Shown here: positions 35,256 to 41,263 of the stretch, one piece after another | Layout of the letters: every line of letters begins with the position of its first letter | Position numbering within the stretch: the stretch's first letter is position 1 | Origin: a virus | Virus record (IMG/VR): IMGVR_UViG_3300020159_002019 | Location: 45,291 to 109,290 of that record | Direction: 5' to 3' (one strand) | Length of the DNA: 64,000 nt | Translations under genes and position numbers: made by a program | Notes under the pieces: model-generated | What the model saw: the letters and a program-made list of their open reading frames with translations, nothing else | What the model was told of the DNA's origin: nothing | Databases searched by the model: none

Positions 35256-35343
35256 GCACCTATGGCTTAATTGGTAGAGCAACCGGCTTTTAACCGGTGG
35301 GGTAGACGAAAGTCCGTTGAAGGTTCGAGTCCTTCTGGGTGCA
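35256..35343 (+). tRNA. tRNA-Lys (TTT) with long variable arm
   Basis: Acceptor GCACCTA/TGGGTGC, anticodon loop CTTTTAA on ACCGG/CCGGT, T-stem GAAGG/CCTTC. About 20 nt lie between anticodon and T stems, forming an arm capped by GAAA (GAC-GAAA-GTC). Lysine tRNAs normally have a 4-5 nt variable loop. Confidence 0.85.
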
Positions 35344-35349
35344 CAATTT

Positions 35350-35422
35350 ACTTTCGTAGCTTAATTGGTAAAGAAACTAACTCTTAATTAGTGTGATGTG
35401 AGTTCGAGTCTCACTGGAAGTA
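35350..35422 (+). tRNA. tRNA-Lys (CTT)
   Basis: Acceptor ACTTTCG/TGGAAGT, anticodon loop CTCTTAA on ACTAA/TTAGT, T-stem GTGAG/CTCAC. CCA not encoded. Confidence 0.88.
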
Positions 35423-35449
35423 CTAAATGTTATTTGAAATATTATAAAT

Positions 35450-35522
35450 TGGGATGTAACTCAGAGGCTAGAGTGTTTGCCTGTTAAGCAAAAAGTCGAG
35501 ATATCGTAATTCTCCATCCCAG
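35450..35522 (+). tRNA. tRNA-Asn (GTT)
   Basis: Acceptor TGGGATG/CATCCCA, D-stem ACTC/GAGT, anticodon loop CTGTTAA on TTTGC/GCAAA, discriminator G. T-loop atypical (ATCGTAA). Confidence 0.88.
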
Positions 35523-35583
35523 CAAAAATTGAAAGATAAACGTATGAAACAAAGGAATGTAGTGGTTTATTAAGTAAATATAT

Positions 35584-35655
35584 GGCTCTATCGTTTAACG
35601 CATAAGACATTTCTCTTCTAAAGAAAGAATAGGGGTTGGATTCCCTTTAGAGCCA
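35584..35655 (+). tRNA. tRNA-Arg (TCT)
   Basis: Acceptor GGCTCTA/TAGAGCC, anticodon loop CTTCTAA on TTTCT/AGAAA, T-stem AGGGG/CCCTT with loop TTGGATT instead of TTCRANN. CCA not encoded. Confidence 0.85.
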
Positions 35656-35687
35656 CAGCAATCCAAGTTCGATTCTTGGTGGGAGTA
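35656..35687 (+). pseudogene. 3' half of a tRNA gene
   Basis: Directly after tRNA-Arg, CCAAG-TTCGATT-CTTGG forms a T-arm followed by TGGGAGT and A73. No matching 5' half (ACTCCCA) precedes it, because the region upstream belongs to tRNA-Arg. A remnant of recombination within the array. Confidence 0.7.
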
Positions 35688-35696
35688 CAAAAAAAT

Positions 35697-35767
35697 ACCT
35701 TCTTAGTTAAATGGGAGAATATCTGTTTTACATACAGAAGATAACTGTTCGATTCAGTTAGGGGGTA
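35697..35767 (+). tRNA. tRNA-Val (TAC)
   Basis: Acceptor ACCTTCT/AGGGGGT, anticodon loop TTTACAT on TCTGT/ACAGA, T-stem AACTG/CAGTT. CCA not encoded. Confidence 0.85.
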
Positions 35768-35777
35768 CAAAAAAAGA

Positions 35778-35808
35778 TTTGATTTTTTAAAAAAAATTAT
35801 TATCTTTA
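35778..35808 (+). promoter_or_regulatory. Bacteroidota-type promoter (weaker -7 box)
   Basis: TTTG at 35778 and TATCTTTA at 35801-35808, spacing 19, just before tRNA-Ala. Confidence 0.6.
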
Positions 35809-35819
35809 AAAAACAATAT

Positions 35820-35892
35820 GGGGTTATGGTATAGTTGGCGAACACAGTAGCTTTGCAAGCTTCAGTCCCGAGTTCAAATCTCGGTAGCTCCA
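35820..35892 (+). tRNA. tRNA-Ala (TGC)
   Basis: Acceptor GGGGTTA/TAGCTCC, anticodon loop TTTGCAA, T-stem CCGAG/CTCGG. One mismatch in the anticodon stem. CCA not encoded. Confidence 0.85.
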
Positions 35893-35895
35893 CAA

Positions 35896-35965
35896 TGTTT
35901 CACTTAGAATAAAAACAAACGCTTAATAGCAACAAACTCTTAATTTGTCAATTATTAGTGAAACA
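35896..35965 (+). ncRNA. Structured element A (terminal stem TGTTTCACT/AGTGAAACA)
   Basis: A perfect 9-bp terminal stem encloses 52 nt with an inner hairpin ACAAA-CTCTTAA-TTTGT shaped like a Lys(CTT) anticodon arm. There is no T-arm. It shares its first part (TTTCACTTAGAATAAAAA) and last part (CAATTATTAGTGAAA) with element B at 36051, and the second pair of the terminal stem covaries (G-C here, A-T there). Confidence 0.6.
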
Positions 35966-35968
35966 AAT

Positions 35969-36039
35969 GTCGATATAGTTAAATGGGATAACACCCCTCT
36001 CATCAAGGGAAGTTATTGGTTCGAATCCAGTTATCGATA
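35969..36039 (+). tRNA. tRNA-Met (CAT), elongator-type
   Basis: Acceptor GTCGATA/TATCGAT, D-stem GTTA/TAAC, anticodon loop CTCATCA. It lacks the initiator mismatch. It could alternatively be the Ile2 tRNA that is modified to read AUA. Position 37 is C, which is unusual. Confidence 0.8.
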
Positions 36040-36050
36040 CCCTGAAATAA

Positions 36051-36127
36051 TATTTCACTTAGAATAAAAAACTATTTGAATTTATCCTCCAATGGAGGGT
36101 GTATTTAATCCAATTAATAGTGAAATA
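36051..36127 (+). ncRNA. Structured element B (terminal stem TATTTCACT/AGTGAAATA)
   Basis: The same architecture as element A: a 9-bp terminal stem, the same conserved ends, and an unrelated middle containing the hairpin ATCCT-CCAATGG-AGGGT. It lies between tRNA-Met and tRNA-Gly. No T-arm. Confidence 0.6.
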
Positions 36128-36130
36128 AAT

Positions 36131-36203
36131 GCGGGTGTAGCTCAATTGGTAGAGCGCGACCTTGCCAAGGTCGAGGCTGTGGGATCGTACCCCATCACCC
36201 GCT
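36131..36203 (+). tRNA. tRNA-Gly (GCC)
   Basis: Acceptor GCGGGTG/CACCCGC, anticodon loop TTGCCAA on CGACC/GGTCG, T-stem GTGGG/CCCAT with T-loop ATCGTAC. CCA not encoded. Confidence 0.9.
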
Positions 36204-36419
36204 CATTGAGTAAGAGGTACTCAGTAGTCTTTAATCCAAGACTCATTTAACAATGGATTCGCTTAAATCGGACAGCGAAAATGCCGGTTCTTAGGAATAA
36301 GGAGCGAAGCACACCTCCCCTTCGTAGTGTGACTATTTTTAATGGGGATGCCCTTCAGGTTTTTGGAAAGAAGAAAACCGAAATGACTACTCACCTAAAT
36401 CTCAAGGTGGGGTAAACAA
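36204..36419 (+). ncRNA. Candidate ~215-nt structured RNA between two glycine tRNAs
   Basis: No coding frame fits. Visible pairings: CATTG/CAATG enclosing two hairpins (GAGTA/TACTC and AGTCTT/AAGACT); TTCGCT/AGCGAA; CTTA-GGAA-TAAG, with a GNRA-type tetraloop; CACAC/GTGTG; GGTTTT/AAAACC; CACCT/AGGTG; and a long-range AGTAGTC/GACTACT. A possible CCCC/GGGG pseudoknot is also present. This density of stems in an AT-rich genome suggests a functional RNA. It is not a tRNA, and I see no tmRNA, RNase P or group I intron signature. Confidence 0.55.
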
Positions 36420-36491
36420 GCGAGTATCGTATAATGGCTATTATACCACGCTTCCAACGTGGGGATGTGATTTCGATTATCACTACTCGCT
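36420..36491 (+). tRNA. tRNA-Gly (TCC)
   Basis: Acceptor GCGAGTA/TACTCGC, anticodon loop CTTCCAA on CCACG/CGTGG, T-stem GTGAT/ATCAC. CCA not fully encoded (TCCG). Confidence 0.9.
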
Positions 36492-36504
36492 CCGGACGTT
36501 TTAG

Positions 36505-36542
36505 AAATCAGTAATATTTTTTTGGTATTACTGATTTTTTTT
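36505..36542 (+). terminator. Rho-independent terminator overlapping a promoter
   Basis: AAATCAGTAATA pairs with TATTACTGATTT and is followed by Ts. The loop contains the TTTG of the next promoter. Confidence 0.85.
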
Positions 36543-36552
36543 ATTACCTTTG
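36521..36552 (+). promoter_or_regulatory. Bacteroidota-type promoter of the YqeY gene
   Basis: TTTG at 36521 (inside the terminator loop) and TACCTTTG at 36545-36552, spacing 20, placed 17 nt before the ATG at 36569. Confidence 0.75.
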
Positions 36553-36568
36553 TAGAAATAATAAAATT

Positions 36569-37018
36569 ATGACACTTAAAGAACAAATTCAAAAAGACTT
36601 CATCACGGCTATGAAAAATAAAGATGAATGGACTAAATCCGCTCTAAGTGGGTTAAAATCAAAGATTACTGAAGCTGAAAAAGTTAATGGAACAGAATTA
36701 TCAGACGCTGATATTCTTAAACTAATTAATAAAGGTATTAAACAAAGGGAAGAATCTGCTACTATATATAGTGAAGCAGGTCGTCCGGAATTAGCTGCGA
36801 AAGAATTACTTGAACTTAATGTTTTAATGGATTATATGCCAGCTCAAATGACTGATGAGGAAATTGAAACGGCTGTAAGGGAAATTATTGTTGGATTACC
36901 TACAATGACAAACGCAAATGCCTTGTCAGGAAAAACTATGGGTGAATTCAATAAAAAGTATCAAGGAATGGCTGATTCTAAAAGAGTTTCAGAAATTATA
37001 AAAAAAGTTGTATCATAA
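36569..37018 (+). CDS. yqeY: YqeY (GatB/YqeY domain) protein
   Basis: 149 residues. It matches the family over its whole length: SALSGLKSKITEAEK, then GIKQREES, ELLELNVLMDYMP and the C-terminal GKTMGEFNKKY/SKRVSEIIKK part. The domain resembles the tRNA-binding tail of GatB amidotransferase; YqeY itself has no settled biochemical role. A tRNA-binding domain protein encoded between two phage tRNA arrays suggests a job in tRNA handling, which is inference. Confidence 0.88.
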   Translation: MTLKEQIQKDFITAMKNKDEWTKSALSGLKSKITEAEKVNGTELSDADILKLINKGIKQREESATIYSEAGRPELAAKELLELNVLMDYMPAQMTDEEIETAVREIIVGLPTMTNANALSGKTMGEFNKKYQGMADSKRVSEIIKKVVS

Positions 37019-37062
37019 TTTGACTTTCAATAAACAATAAACTATAATTAAAAAACAAAAAT

Positions 37063-37173
37063 GGGGGGTAATTTTTTAGTGGATTGAAAATACCACTTAG
37101 AATAACTCTAAACTATATTGGTAAAAGTTTGACTAATAATCAAATATAGAAGGTTCGAACCCTTCACCCCCCG
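37063..37173 (+). tRNA. Oversized tRNA-like gene (111 nt) with expanded central region
   Basis: Acceptor GGGGGGT/ACCCCCC, D-arm-like TTTT/AAAA and T-arm GAAGG-TTCGAAC-CCTTC are present. A stem TACCA/TGGTA in the anticodon position encloses 23 nt instead of 7, including a TTAGA/TCTAA hairpin. A long variable arm (TTTGA-CTAATAA-TCAAA) follows. It contains CACTTAGAATAA, which is also in elements A and B. If an insertion were removed, a 7-nt loop CTTAGAA (Leu TAG) could form; discriminator G would fit Ser better. Confidence 0.55.
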
Positions 37174-37203
37174 CAATTATTAACAATATAAAACATAAAG
37201 TAT

Positions 37204-39042
37204 ATGACAGAATTAGTAAAAGAAAAAATGAAGTTATCTAACACATTAGATACATTACAATTTTTAAGAACCGCTAAAGGTGCTTCAGATGAAAAAATTC
37301 ATTTGGCTTTAGATAAAGCCTATGCTGAAACAACATCTAATGGAGTTGAGGAAATGTTATATAGAATTATGTTTCATATTGGAGATATTTCAAGAAAGCA
37401 TAATATCTTTAAAGAATTTGAAATCAACTCAGAAGTGGGTGGGGCTCAAGAAAGAAAGATATTTAGATCTTGTGTAAGATGGATGCAAAAGAACACCCCA
37501 GAGTTCTTGCATAACAACTTAAAGTTAGTAGTTGAATATACTTCATACGAAACTTTAATGTATTACCAAGTAAGCACAAACAGATATTTGGGTAATGTTA
37601 TGGGTGTTGAAAAACTATTCATTGACAACCAATATTTGTTCCCTTTCTTAAAGTCTGAGATTGAATCAGGTGTAAACTTGAACTTAATCGCAAGACACTT
37701 ACCTAAATATGCTACAGGTAAGCAAAGAACAACTAAAAAGACTTTAGTTGGTAAAAGGGGAAGAACTGAATTCAGTTGGACATTACCGAAAGGTAAGACT
37801 TGGGTTAAAATCAATGGAAACCTTGTAAATGGTGATAAAATCACGGTTAAGCATGGTGATGTTGCTGAATACCCAAGAGAAAAGAAATCTGAGTCTTTAA
37901 CAAGACAAAGTTTCTTAAACAAGTGGATTAAGGATTTCTGTGATTATATGAAATGGACAATCGCTGATTACAAAGCATTTAAGGGTAAGCAGAATACTGC
38001 TGAACAAAAAATGTCAAGTGGTTCAGTAATGTCTATGACAGAAGATCAATTTAATGGTTTCTTGGATTCTTTGACTGCGGGACAAAGAAAAAGGGTTGTA
38101 AAATCATTGGGTAATCCTAAATGGGGACAGCTAACTAAATGGTATAAGGCTTGGGAAGATGACCAATCTAACTTAGCTGAAAAAATTAGAAAAGCTACCA
38201 CACCTGCTGAAAAAGCCGCTTTGATGAAAGATTTCAAAGTTAAAACAACAGGGGATCAAACAATTGATTTGTTGGCTGAAATGCTTGGTAAGGGTTTAAA
38301 TGCTCAACAAGTAAATAACAACTATCAATCAATGATTGAGAGAATGAACATTAAACATTCAGTATTTCCAATTATTGACGGTTCGGGTTCTATGGATAGT
38401 ACTTTTGACCATAACGGTGTAGGAATATCTAACAGACAAGTAGCATACGCAATGGCAATTGCATTTACTACAATGAATCCAAACCCAAGATTTAGAAATA
38501 CTTATGGTTGGTTCTCAAACGACTTTAAGGTTTTTGGTAGGTCTGAGTATGGTGATACCTATATATCTATGTTTAAGAATGTGGATAAGTATGTAAGTCA
38601 TACAAAGACTTTTACTGAGAATTACAGATTACTTATGGAGACAGATCCAAAAGAAATTACATCTACAAATATGTTTGCTTCGGTAGAATATTTTGTAAAT
38701 CTTGTGAAAACAGGAAGATGTACTATGGAAGAATTACCTGAAACATTACTTTATCTTACAGATAATGAGTATAATTCAGGTAAATCACCAAAAGAAGCGG
38801 TTACTTTAGCCAATTCAATTGGATGGAGACCAAAGTTAATTTTTTGGGGTATTACCACAATGACTCATTCTATTAAGGAAGAGTTAAAATATACTCCGAA
38901 TGGTTTATTCATCGGTGGTTTCAACGAAAGTTGTTTATCACAAATCTTGGATGGAATCTCAAAAGATTCAATAAATCCAGAAGATGAATTGTGGGCTATT
39001 TATAACGATATTCGTTATAGTGTAATTAAAGTAGGTGAATAA
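37204..39042 (+). CDS. vWA-domain protein (DUF2828/TROVE-like architecture)
   Basis: 612 residues. An N-terminal helical domain (1-~330) is followed by a von Willebrand A domain with a complete MIDAS DGSGS (Asp392, Ser394, Ser396), a TSTNM segment near 500 and LLYLTDNEYN near 525. Helical repeats before a vWA domain are seen in DUF2828 and in Ro60/TROVE RNA-binding proteins. Bacterial Ro proteins bind Y RNAs with tRNA-like parts, so a position between tRNA arrays is suggestive. I cannot tell which family it belongs to. Confidence 0.75.
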   Translation: MTELVKEKMKLSNTLDTLQFLRTAKGASDEKIHLALDKAYAETTSNGVEEMLYRIMFHIGDISRKHNIFKEFEINSEVGGAQERKIFRSCVRWMQKNTPEFLHNNLKLVVEYTSYETLMYYQVSTNRYLGNVMGVEKLFIDNQYLFPFLKSEIESGVNLNLIARHLPKYATGKQRTTKKTLVGKRGRTEFSWTLPKGKTWVKINGNLVNGDKITVKHGDVAEYPREKKSESLTRQSFLNKWIKDFCDYMKWTIADYKAFKGKQNTAEQKMSSGSVMSMTEDQFNGFLDSLTAGQRKRVVKSLGNPKWGQLTKWYKAWEDDQSNLAEKIRKATTPAEKAALMKDFKVKTTGDQTIDLLAEMLGKGLNAQQVNNNYQSMIERMNIKHSVFPIIDGSGSMDSTFDHNGVGISNRQVAYAMAIAFTTMNPNPRFRNTYGWFSNDFKVFGRSEYGDTYISMFKNVDKYVSHTKTFTENYRLLMETDPKEITSTNMFASVEYFVNLVKTGRCTMEELPETLLYLTDNEYNSGKSPKEAVTLANSIGWRPKLIFWGITTMTHSIKEELKYTPNGLFIGGFNESCLSQILDGISKDSINPEDELWAIYNDIRYSVIKVGE

Positions 39043-39054
39043 CCTACTTTTTTT
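39028..39054 (+). terminator. Terminator overlapping the stop codon of the vWA gene
   Basis: AAAGTAGGT pairs with ACCTACTTT and is followed by Ts. The TAA stop lies in the loop. It may work for the convergent minus-strand gene as well. Confidence 0.8.
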
Positions 39055-39271
39055 ATGCCTTTATTTTAACCACAACCTCACCTTCATTATTAGTGGTTAG
39101 ATAATATTCTTTTTTGTTTGTAAATCCATATTTTTTAGATATGTTTGATTCTATCCTTTTTTTGGTTGATGGTGTGTTAGCAAATGTAATATGTGGTTGA
39201 ACATATTCATCTTTGAATTGTTCCATTTTATTTACCGTTTCTTTAATAATTCTCTTAATTAAATTTTTCAT
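39053..39271 (-). CDS. Small leader-bearing protein
   Basis: 72 residues starting MKNLIKRIIKETVNKMEQF, a basic amphipathic leader like those of the late proteins. The rest has PHITFANTPSTKKRIESN and a short beta C-terminus. Two overlapping ATAAATA motifs (TATTTAT on the coding strand) precede the start. Function unknown. Confidence 0.6.
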   Translation of the reverse strand: MKNLIKRIIKETVNKMEQFKDEYVQPHITFANTPSTKKRIESNISKKYGFTNKKEYYLTTNNEGEVVVKIKA

Positions 39272-39282
39272 ATAAATAAATA

Positions 39283-39314
39283 TTTGGTTTTATGAAAACT
39301 ATTATTTATATTTG
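39283..39314 (+). promoter_or_regulatory. Bacteroidota-type promoter of clpP
   Basis: TTTG at 39283-39286 and TATATTTG at 39307-39314, spacing 20, 24 nt before the ATG. Confidence 0.7.
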
Positions 39315-39338
39315 TATTGTAATTAAAAAATAAAATAT

Positions 39339-40004
39339 ATGTATAATAACAAAACAGATTTTAACAAATTCGCAACATCGCATATGGGTATATCGTCTTT
39401 ATACCTCGATGATCTTCAATCGTCAATGACACCTCACATCTTAGAAGAAAGACCGACAAGAGCAAATCTTATGTCAGTATTTGATAGATTGATGCAAGAT
39501 AGGATTATTTGGGTTGCCGGTGCGGTTGATGAGGGTATGTCACAAGTTATTCAAGCGCAATTGATTTACTTGTCAAACTCAGACCCTAAGAAAGAAATTA
39601 CGATGCACATTGACACTCCTGGTGGTTCAGTAAAGGCTGGATTATCAATCGTGGATGTAATGGATTATGTTAAACCTGACATTAGAACAATCAATACAGG
39701 TATGGCGGCATCAATGGGTTCAGTATTGTTAGGCGCTGGAACCAAAGGAAAAAGAATGTCTTTAAGATTTTCACAAACAATGCTACACCAATCTTCAGGT
39801 GGTGTGAGAGGAAATATTCAGGATGCTAGGATAACAATGATTGAATGGGAAAAAATAAATGATTTGTTATTTAATTTGTTAGGTGGGTATTGTGGTAAGG
39901 ATGCTATCCAAGTAAAAGAAGATGCTTCTCGTGATTTATGGTTAAGTTCTGAAGAAGCGTTGGCTTATGGGATAATTGACGAAATAATCAAACCAAAAAA
40001 ATAA
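39339..40004 (+). CDS. clpP: ClpP-like serine protease
   Basis: 221 residues. The catalytic triad context is complete: GMAASMGS with Ser125, TMLHQSSGG with His150, and SRDLWLS with the Asp. The N-terminus is ~20 residues longer than typical ClpP. Phage ClpP homologues can act in capsid maturation or host-protein turnover. No ClpX or ClpA ATPase is visible nearby, and this one is not next to capsid genes here. Confidence 0.9.
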   Translation: MYNNKTDFNKFATSHMGISSLYLDDLQSSMTPHILEERPTRANLMSVFDRLMQDRIIWVAGAVDEGMSQVIQAQLIYLSNSDPKKEITMHIDTPGGSVKAGLSIVDVMDYVKPDIRTINTGMAASMGSVLLGAGTKGKRMSLRFSQTMLHQSSGGVRGNIQDARITMIEWEKINDLLFNLLGGYCGKDAIQVKEDASRDLWLSSEEALAYGIIDEIIKPKK

Positions 40005-40015
40005 TTAAAAAAAAG

Positions 40016-40046
40016 TTTGACAATTAGAAAAAAAATATTATCTTTG
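40016..40046 (+). promoter_or_regulatory. Bacteroidota-type promoter with conserved leader (second copy)
   Basis: TTTGAC at 40016 and TATCTTTG at 40039-40046, spacing 19. It is followed by GGGATGTGAAAAATATTTTTCACATTTCC, a near-perfect hairpin, and the AACAAAAACAAAAAAACAAAC tract seen after the 34788 promoter. Confidence 0.8.
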
Positions 40047-40121
40047 TATTATAAATGGGATGTGAAAAATATTTTTCACATTTCCATAACAAAAACAAAA
40101 AAACAAACTATTTAATATAAA

Positions 40122-40256
40122 ATGAAAACATTAATTAACATATCATTATCGTCATTGTATCTATTACAGTCGCTATGCCAAAGTTGTGTTTCGGTATTAC
40201 CGTTACATCAGTATTGGTTAGTGCTAGGATTTAGTGCGGTGGGTATGTTAAGTTGA
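40122..40256 (+). CDS. Possible 44-residue hydrophobic peptide
   Basis: ATG at 40122 opens MKTLINISLSSLYLLQSLC and ends WLVLGFSAVGMLS, with two hydrophobic stretches compatible with a small membrane peptide. It lies between the conserved leader and a terminator, directly upstream of tRNA array 3. Confidence 0.5.
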   Translation: MKTLINISLSSLYLLQSLCQSCVSVLPLHQYWLVLGFSAVGMLS

Positions 40257-40278
40257 TAAGACAATAATATACCTTATT

Positions 40279-40320
40279 AAACCCCCTAAATCCGTATAAA
40301 TGAGATTTAGGGGGTTTTTT
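40279..40320 (+). terminator. Rho-independent terminator
   Basis: AAACCCCCTAAATC pairs with GATTTAGGGGGTTT and runs into Ts. Confidence 0.9.
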
Positions 40321-40354
40321 ATTTTAGTTATTTGACATATTGTATTAGAAATAT

Positions 40355-40427
40355 CAGGGTGTATATCAATTGGGAGATTACTCCATTTGGATTGGAGAGG
40401 TTGTAGGTTCGAGTCCTATCACCCTGA
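40355..40427 (+). tRNA. tRNA-Pro (TGG)
   Basis: Acceptor CAGGGTG/CACCCTG, anticodon loop TTTGGAT on CTCCA/TGGAG, T-loop TTCGAGT. CCA not encoded. Confidence 0.9.
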
Positions 40428-40434
40428 CAAATAT

Positions 40435-40505
40435 TCCCCTTTCGTCTAACGGCAGGACAGATGGTTTTGAGCTATCGAATCGAGGTTCGAATCCTTGAGG
40501 GGGAA
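40435..40505 (+). tRNA. tRNA-Gln (TTG)
   Basis: Acceptor TCCCCTT/AGGGGGA, D-stem GTCT/GGAC, anticodon loop TTTTGAG on GATGG/CTATC. CCA not encoded (ACCG). Confidence 0.87.
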
Positions 40506-40516
40506 CCGGTTTGGGT

Positions 40517-40555
40517 TTTACACTTTTAAACTTACGAGATAAGGAAAAAGTGAAA
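40517..40555 (+). other. Hairpin between tRNA-Gln and tRNA-Tyr
   Basis: TTT-a-CACTTTT pairs with AAAAGTG-AAA, with an inner CTTA-CGAGA-TAAG hairpin. No tRNA features. Confidence 0.4.
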
Positions 40556-40557
40556 TT

Positions 40558-40628
40558 GGGATGATGCCGAGAGTGGTCAGACGGTCTGTAAAACCGAACT
40601 GCATAGTGTTTGAGTCACTTCCATCCCA
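40558..40628 (+). tRNA. tRNA-Tyr (GTA) without long variable arm
   Basis: Acceptor GGGATGA/CCATCCC with a mismatch at the seventh pair, anticodon loop CTGTAAA on ACGGT/ACCGA, short variable region. Bacterial Tyr tRNAs normally have a long variable arm. Confidence 0.8.
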
Positions 40629-40638
40629 CAAAATAAAC

Positions 40639-40712
40639 GTAAGTGTAGTGAACAATGGCTAACACGTTCGGTTCCAACCCGAAAGATGTGGGTTCGACCC
40701 CTACCACTTGCG
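40639..40712 (+). tRNA. tRNA-Trp (CCA)
   Basis: Acceptor GTAAGTG/CACTTGC, anticodon loop TTCCAAC on TTCGG/CCGAA, discriminator G as expected for Trp. Confidence 0.88.
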
Positions 40713-40719
40713 CAAATAA

Positions 40720-40814
40720 GGAGAGGTGCTAGAGATGGATTATTGGGCTAGTCTTGAAAACTAGAGATCGTCAGTGATGGGGATCCGTGGGTTCGAATCC
40801 CACTCTCTCCTCCA
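40720..40814 (+). tRNA. tRNA-Ser (TGA)
   Basis: Acceptor GGAGAGG/TCTCTCC, anticodon loop CTTGAAA on CTAGT/ACTAG, long variable arm, T-stem GTGGG/CCCAC. CCA is encoded after T73. Confidence 0.9.
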
Positions 40815-40819
40815 AATAT

Positions 40820-40896
40820 GGGTTTGTTGGTGTTAATTGGATGAGCATTTACGATTGTGGCTCGTAAGGTGAGGGGTTCGAATCCCCCATAAACCC
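40820..40896 (+). tRNA. tRNA-His (GTG)
   Basis: The extra G at -1 opposite C73 is encoded, as required for His. Acceptor GGTTTGT/ATAAACC, anticodon loop TTGTGGC on TACGA/TCGTA. Confidence 0.9.
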
Positions 40897-40901
40897 CAAA
40901 A

Positions 40902-40962
40902 GTAAGGAATTAGGTTATTATACGTAGGCTCCGAGTGTAATAACTGAAATTTAGATCCTTAT
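40902..40962 (+). other. Hairpin between tRNA-His and tRNA-Ser
   Basis: TAAGGA pairs with TCCTTA outside and GGTTATTA with TAATAACT inside (8 bp), around a GC-richer apical loop (GTAGGCTCCGAG). No tRNA T-arm. Confidence 0.4.
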
Positions 40963-40978
40963 GAACTTCGGTCCGCAG

Positions 40979-41066
40979 GGAGAATTGACAGAGTGGTAAT
41001 GTATCGGTTTGCTAATCCGTAGTCTATGTAAAAGTAGCGGGGGCTCGAATCCCTCATTCTCCGCCA
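40979..41066 (+). tRNA. tRNA-Ser (GCT)
   Basis: Acceptor GGAGAAT/ATTCTCC, anticodon loop TTGCTAA on an imperfect stem, long variable arm, discriminator G and encoded CCA. Confidence 0.83.
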
Positions 41067-41075
41067 AAAATAAAT

Positions 41076-41164
41076 GCTTCTGTGGCGAAATTGGTAGCAC
41101 GCGATGGACTTAAAATCCATTGGGAAATAACAGTACCGTGTCGGTTCGATTCCGACCAGAAGTA
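41076..41164 (+). tRNA. tRNA-Leu (TAA)
   Basis: Acceptor GCTTCTG/CAGAAGT, anticodon loop CTTAAAA on ATGGA/TCCAT, long variable arm, T-stem GTCGG/CCGAC. Confidence 0.9.
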
Positions 41165-41171
41165 CAAACAT

Positions 41172-41257
41172 ACCCCAATGTTGGAATGTAGACAACCTAG
41201 TTTTAGAAACTAGTGTGAAGTAATAGTAGCGTCTGGGTTCAAATCCCAGTTGGGGTA
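41172..41257 (+). tRNA. tRNA-Leu (TAG)
   Basis: Acceptor ACCCCAA/TTGGGGT, anticodon loop TTTAGAA on CTAGT/ACTAG, long variable region. Confidence 0.9.
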
Positions 41258-41263
41258 CAAAAT

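Noticed and set aside
35170-35580. Tiny ATG frames (MKRKQ, MKQRNVVVY) between tRNAs
   Set aside because: Five and nine codons with no promoter or conserved context; indistinguishable from chance.
36204-36419. Group I intron or RNase P RNA
   Set aside because: The conserved core elements of either were not found, and both flanking tRNA genes are complete.
37063-37173. tmRNA
   Set aside because: Acceptor and T-arm look right, but it is only 111 nt with no tag-peptide frame and no tmRNA pseudoknots.
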